Shown here: positions 14,970 through 18,693 of the stretch, one piece after another
How positions within the stretch are numbered: the stretch's first letter is position 1
Layout: each line of letters starts with the position of its first letter
NCBI GenBank assembly: GCA_002427535.1
Contig: DIRK01000021.1
Coordinates: 1 to 18,693, forward strand
DNA length: 18,693 nucleotides
Direction: 5' to 3'
From: Mageeibacillus sp. UBA5438
GTDB taxonomy: Bacteria; Bacillota; Clostridia; Saccharofermentanales; DTU023
Notes under the pieces: model-generated
Seen by the model: the letters and a program-made list of their open reading frames with translations, nothing else
What the model was told of the DNA's origin: nothing
Databases searched by the model: none
Position numbers and translations under genes: made by a program

Positions 14970-15677
14970 ATGCCAATCTTTCAAAGTCTATTTGACATTA
15001 TCGGGCCCGTCATGGTCGGGCCTTCGAGTTCTCATACGGCCGGCGCCGTGCGCATAGGCCTTGCGGCGCGTTCAATTTTCGGCGAGCACCCGGAGGAAGT
15101 GAATATCACACTTTACGGTTCCTTTGCGCATACCTACAAGGGCCATGGCACGGACCTTGCCCTGATCGCGGGGCTTTTAGGTTTTTCCACGGAGAGTGTG
15201 GAGATCAAAAAAGCCTATGAAGTCGCGGCTAAAAGGGGCATGAAGGTGCAGCTTTACACCTCCGATGAATTGACCGAACACCCGAATACGGTGACCCTTT
15301 GCATGCGAAAAGGCGAGCGTGCGCTCTGCGTCACCGGTATTTCAACGGGCGGCGGCATGATCGACATCACGGACATCGACGGCTTTGACGTCCATGTCAG
15401 CTGTGATGAACCTGTCGTCTTGGTCTTTCATCAGGATCGCCCGGGGCTTATCGCGGCTGTGTCAAGCGTCTTGGCTAAAGAAGATGTGAACATCAGCCAG
15501 ATGGAGGTGTCGCGAAAAGAACGCGGTGAGATAGCGCTCATGCTCCTTGCCACCGATATTGAGATTCCTGAGTGCGCCATGCGAGCCATTGAAGCGATTC
15601 CTGACATCGGTCCCATCGTTTATTTGAGTGCGTTGAAGCGCGACGCCGACGCCTTAGAAAGTCAATTGGAGGGTTAA
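14970..15677 (+). CDS. sdaAB: L-serine dehydratase, iron-sulfur-dependent, beta subunit
   Basis: A 235-residue beta chain of the two-subunit 4Fe-4S L-serine dehydratase, which converts L-serine to pyruvate and ammonia. GPSSSHTAG (17-25) is the family signature, and GHGTDLALIAGLLG follows. The C-terminal part is an ACT domain (about 148-220, VVLVFHQDRPGLIAAVSSVLA), as in Bacillus-type enzymes, which may bind serine. ATG 14970 has AAAGGAAG upstream. It lies 14 bp after recO, which puts a catabolic gene at the end of a housekeeping unit, and 5 bp before its partner sdaAA. Confidence 0.95.
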   Translation: MPIFQSLFDIIGPVMVGPSSSHTAGAVRIGLAARSIFGEHPEEVNITLYGSFAHTYKGHGTDLALIAGLLGFSTESVEIKKAYEVAAKRGMKVQLYTSDELTEHPNTVTLCMRKGERALCVTGISTGGGMIDITDIDGFDVHVSCDEPVVLVFHQDRPGLIAAVSSVLAKEDVNISQMEVSRKERGEIALMLLATDIEIPECAMRAIEAIPDIGPIVYLSALKRDADALESQLEG

Positions 15678-15682
15678 GGGCC

Positions 15683-16579
15683 ATGTATATCGAACAGTAC
15701 AAGGATATTGTGTCGCACTGTGAGGCGCGGAATAAAACGCTAGCCCGCTATTTTTTAAACCATGAGATCGATCTTGGCGATCAAACGGAAGCAGAAATCC
15801 TGCAACAAATGGAGCGTAACCTCAAAGTGATGGAGCAGGCGGTGGCGTTAGGTTTGGAGGGCGTGAAGTCCTTTTCTGGCCTCACGGGCGGTGACGCAAA
15901 ACGTATGCATGAATACATGACGAAGGTGTCGCCTTTAGGGGATAGCCGTTATTTTGAGGCGGCACAAAACGCGGTCGCCATCAATGAGGTGAATGCTTCC
16001 ATGGGCATTATTTGCGCGACGCCGACAGCCGGCTCCTCGGGGATTGTCCCCGGTGTGTTGATCGCTTTTCGCGATCGTTTAGGGCTTTCCAGACGCGCCC
16101 AGATCGATTTCCTCATCACGAGCGGCGGCTCGGGTATCGTGATCGGCAACCACGCGTCCCTTTCGGGGGCGGCGGGTGGCTGTCAGGCGGAGGTGGGCTC
16201 CGCGTCCGCGATGGCGGCAGCGGCGCTTGTAGAAGCCGCGGGCGGAACGCCCAGCGAGTCGGGACATGCTTTGGCCATTGCTTTAAAAAATCTTTTGGGG
16301 TTGACCTGTGACCCCGTGGCCACCTTGGTGGAGGTACCCTGCATCAAGCGCAACGCGATCGGCGCGGTGAACGCGATTGTCGCGGCTGAAATGGCGCTTG
16401 CGGGGGTGAAGAGCCGTATCCCGGTCGATGAAGTGATTTTGGCGATGGGATCCATTGGCCGCATGATGCCCGTGGCCTTGCGTGAGACGGCGCTCGGCGG
16501 GCTGGCTCAGACGCCGACGGCGCGAAAGATTGACCGTTTGTTAAAAGAACAGGGTACTGTGGACGAGTCCGACCTCTAG
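15683..16579 (+). CDS. sdaAA: L-serine dehydratase, iron-sulfur-dependent, alpha subunit
   Basis: A 298-residue alpha chain carrying the catalytic 4Fe-4S site. The cysteines expected to hold the cluster are Cys167 (GGCQAEVG), Cys209 (LTCDPV) and Cys220 (VPCIKRN). The blocks ATPTAGSSGIVPG (112-124) and MGSIGRMMP are also conserved. Such enzymes are inactivated by oxygen, in keeping with an anaerobic life. GGAGGG precedes ATG 15683, overlapping the end of sdaAB. The stop TAG (16577-16579) overlaps the stop of the opposing helicase gene in a shared CTAG, and no terminator hairpin is visible between them. Confidence 0.96.
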   Translation: MYIEQYKDIVSHCEARNKTLARYFLNHEIDLGDQTEAEILQQMERNLKVMEQAVALGLEGVKSFSGLTGGDAKRMHEYMTKVSPLGDSRYFEAAQNAVAINEVNASMGIICATPTAGSSGIVPGVLIAFRDRLGLSRRAQIDFLITSGGSGIVIGNHASLSGAAGGCQAEVGSASAMAAAALVEAAGGTPSESGHALAIALKNLLGLTCDPVATLVEVPCIKRNAIGAVNAIVAAEMALAGVKSRIPVDEVILAMGSIGRMMPVALRETALGGLAQTPTARKIDRLLKEQGTVDESDL

Positions 16580-18693
16580 TCGAAGTTTTTCCAGAAAGAT
16601 TGTAGCAACTCTAAGCATTCCTCGGAGCTGTCGGTGTGGGTCGCGTGCCATTCCTCGGGGATAAGCGCCATGTAGTCGGGGCGTCCGTAACGGTCGTCGA
16701 TGAGAATCACATAGCCGAAGTCTTCTTCACTTCGGATCAGCCGGCCGACGGCCTGGGTCACGCGGTTAAAGCCGGGCCAGGTGTAAGCGTACTGAAAGCC
16801 CTGTCCCGTTTTGCCGTCGTAATACTGCCTTAGGATGTCGCGTTCCGGGGAGAGCCCCGGGATACCGGTCCCGATGACGACGACGCCTGTCAATTCCTGA
16901 CCGACTAAGTCAATGCCCTCATTTAAAAGAGAACCGATGACGGTGAGCCCGATGAGGGATTTGTCATGATGTTTCTTTTGAAAATAGCCAAGAAATTTGT
17001 TTTTTTGTGCTTCCGTCATTTTTGCGGGTTGTACGACAAAGTCGATGTCTTTCGCGTCCAATTCAGCCAGCGAGCGCACCAGCTGGCGTTGGTAGGAAAA
17101 GGACGGTGAAAAGACTAAGGTGTTTCCTTTTCTTGTGCGCGCCATTTCGAGGATGAAGCGCGCGATCGCCCCGTAGGACCGGGAGCGGTCCTGGTATCGC
17201 AAGGAATGCGCCTCATAGCAGATGACAAGTCGACGTTCGTCCGGAAAAGGCGATTTTAATTGCACGATTTCCGGTTTATCCATGGCCGCGTGTGCGTCCA
17301 GCAAGTTTGTGTAGTAGGGCAGAGGCGACAGGGTCGCGGAAAAGAAGACGACCGGGGATCGGTTGTAGTAAAGGTCGGTTAAGTGGCGTGAAGCGTCTAA
17401 CGCGAGTTGGGTGACAAAGATTTCCCCCTGATCGCTTTTGCGCCAGGTCGTGATGTACGCCTCGTCGTAGTAGCGCTCACTGACGCGCTGGAAGAACAAC
17501 AGGTCAAAGTAGGGGAGCATGAGGGCTTGTCTGCCTGAAAATTCCGGGTAGTCCATCAAAAGGCGGGTCATAAGCCCTGACAGTGCGGTGACATCGCCTA
17601 AGATGTTTTCGGGTGTGGTTTTGGTCGCCAGGAATGCTTCACGCTTCACCGGTTGGTAGGGCTGTAATGCTTTGAAGAGTTCGTTTTCAAGGAGGGTGTC
17701 GTCCTCGATGTCGAGCAGTTCGCCGTAGCGGTCTAGGGTACGGATGAGGCGCTCCAAGGTGTTGATGGTTTTTTTAAAGGAGGCGCGGTCGCGCATGAAA
17801 AAGGCGCGCGCGCCGGTCAAACCGCCATGCAATTTTACGAGTGTCGATTTTGTCAGGACACCTGAGAACATTTCCCGCGCCCGGCGCGCAAGGTTGTGGG
17901 CCTCATCGACCAGGAGGGTGTAGCGGTGTTCCGGATCGTCTAAGGTGTTTTGGAAGCGCACTCTCGGGTTAAACACATAGTTGTAGTCACAGATGACGAC
18001 GTCCGTGGTGGGCATGAGGCTTAACGCGAATTCGAAGGGGCAGAGTCTGTGTTTTTTGGACAAGGCGATAAGGGTCTCAGGTAAGAGCCGCCTCGTGTCA
18101 TAGCTTTCTTCGGTTGCTTCGTTCAAATGATCGTAGAAGGAAAGTGCGTAGGGACAGCGCGTCATGTCGCAGAAGTGTTCGGGCGATAAGCACATTTGTT
18201 CTTTGGCGTTTAAGGTGAGTGAGCGAATTTTGAAGCCTTCGGACTCTAGATCTTCTAAGGTGTCTTCGGCGATTTTTCTTTGGGAGCGCGTCGGTGTGAG
18301 GTAGAAGATGCGGTCCGTTAAGTGGTTTGCCTGCGCTTTTACGGCCGGATAGAGTGTGCCCATGGTTTTCCCGATGCCTGTGGGTGCCTGCACAAATAGG
18401 ACGGTCTTATCGCGGATGGAGGCGATGACTTCTTGCATCATCTCGCGTTGGCCGTCGCGCAGTTTCTCATAGGGGAAGGCGGCCTTATGGTTTGATGGGT
18501 CGCGTTCCAAGCGGTGGCAGACTAAGGGGGTTATAAGTTTTGTATAGGCGTTTAAAATGGATTTGAATGCCTTGTCGATTTCGTCTGTTGTATAGCGCTT
18601 GACGATGCTTTTTGTCTTCTGGTCGTCCAGGGCGATGTAGCGGATTTCCAGTTCAATGAATGTAAGATCGATGGGGCGCTCACGCATCAGGGG
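16576..18693 (-). CDS. DinG/XPD-type Fe-S DNA helicase (5' end outside window)
   Basis: A superfamily 2 helicase of the XPD/DinG (DEAD_2) group. Counting from the first visible Met (complement of 18687), the Q-motif region is PYEKLRDGQ (72-80), Walker A is APTGIGKT (101-108), and DEAH is at 261-264. Four cysteines between them (166, 173, 178, 216) fit the 4Fe-4S cluster site. FSATLSP and QAVGRLIRSEED (motif VI) complete the helicase core. These enzymes unwind DNA 5' to 3' in repair. The first Met has no ribosome binding site and the frame stays open to the window edge. The opening DLTFIELEIRYIAL resembles the middle of longer Clostridia helicases that carry an N-terminal PD-(D/E)XK nuclease-like domain, so the true start is probably upstream. 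Confidence 0.88.
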   Translation of the reverse strand, partial: PLMRERPIDLTFIELEIRYIALDDQKTKSIVKRYTTDEIDKAFKSILNAYTKLITPLVCHRLERDPSNHKAAFPYEKLRDGQREMMQEVIASIRDKTVLFVQAPTGIGKTMGTLYPAVKAQANHLTDRIFYLTPTRSQRKIAEDTLEDLESEGFKIRSLTLNAKEQMCLSPEHFCDMTRCPYALSFYDHLNEATEESYDTRRLLPETLIALSKKHRLCPFEFALSLMPTTDVVICDYNYVFNPRVRFQNTLDDPEHRYTLLVDEAHNLARRAREMFSGVLTKSTLVKLHGGLTGARAFFMRDRASFKKTINTLERLIRTLDRYGELLDIEDDTLLENELFKALQPYQPVKREAFLATKTTPENILGDVTALSGLMTRLLMDYPEFSGRQALMLPYFDLLFFQRVSERYYDEAYITTWRKSDQGEIFVTQLALDASRHLTDLYYNRSPVVFFSATLSPLPYYTNLLDAHAAMDKPEIVQLKSPFPDERRLVICYEAHSLRYQDRSRSYGAIARFILEMARTRKGNTLVFSPSFSYQRQLVRSLAELDAKDIDFVVQPAKMTEAQKNKFLGYFQKKHHDKSLIGLTVIGSLLNEGIDLVGQELTGVVVIGTGIPGLSPERDILRQYYDGKTGQGFQYAYTWPGFNRVTQAVGRLIRSEEDFGYVILIDDRYGRPDYMALIPEEWHATHTDSSEECLELLQSFWKNFD

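Overview
The window looks like chromosomal core sequence of a Bacillota (Firmicutes) bacterium, probably Clostridia-like. It carries membrane-anchored RNase Y, the c-di-AMP phosphodiesterase PgpH, and the phoH-pgpH-ybeY-era-recO order known from Bacillota, with strong AGGAGG-type ribosome binding sites. An oxygen-sensitive 4Fe-4S L-serine dehydratase and a histidine ammonia-lyase/cyclodeaminase pair suggest an anaerobe that ferments amino acids. I see no rRNA, tRNA, CRISPR array, insertion sequence or prophage. The genus cannot be named from this sequence alone.

Layout. (1) 1-932: the end of hutH, then fchA, closed by a terminator that works in both directions. (2) 951-3078, minus strand: a blaI-type repressor and a BlaR1-like M56 membrane protease in an overlapping pair, with a two-operator promoter at 3089-3144. 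The protease's outer domain does not look like a penicillin sensor. (3) 3173-4950: rny (RNase Y) with its own promoter and a 24-bp terminator-like hairpin. Its best-placed start codon is AUC. (4) 5003-16579: eleven plus-strand genes, overlapping or with gaps of at most 27 bp, likely one long transcription unit: a family-5 solute-binding lipoprotein, lspA, an RluD-type pseudouridine synthase, two DUF881 paralogues, phoH, pgpH, a fused ybeY-era gene, recO, sdaAB and sdaAA (ten reading frames if the fused gene is counted once and the operon is read from lspA). (5) 16576-18693, minus strand: a DinG/XPD-type Fe-S helicase whose start lies outside the window and whose stop codon overlaps that of sdaAA.

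How the genes fit together. The central unit is rich in RNA and ribosome functions: RNase Y just upstream, rRNA pseudouridylation (RluD), PhoH (a YbeZ-like ATPase), the YbeY rRNA endonuclease and the Era 30S-assembly GTPase. PgpH adds c-di-AMP turnover and RecO adds DNA repair. LspA sits directly behind, and overlaps, a gene for one of its likely substrates, a lipoprotein. The two ends of the window carry amino-acid catabolism (histidine at the left, serine to pyruvate at the right).

The most notable feature is the single reading frame joining a complete YbeY to a complete Era with a linker of only a few residues. It lies where Bacillus subtilis has separate ybeY, dgkA, cdd and era genes, and it would tether the 16S rRNA 3'-end nuclease to the GTPase that binds that same end.
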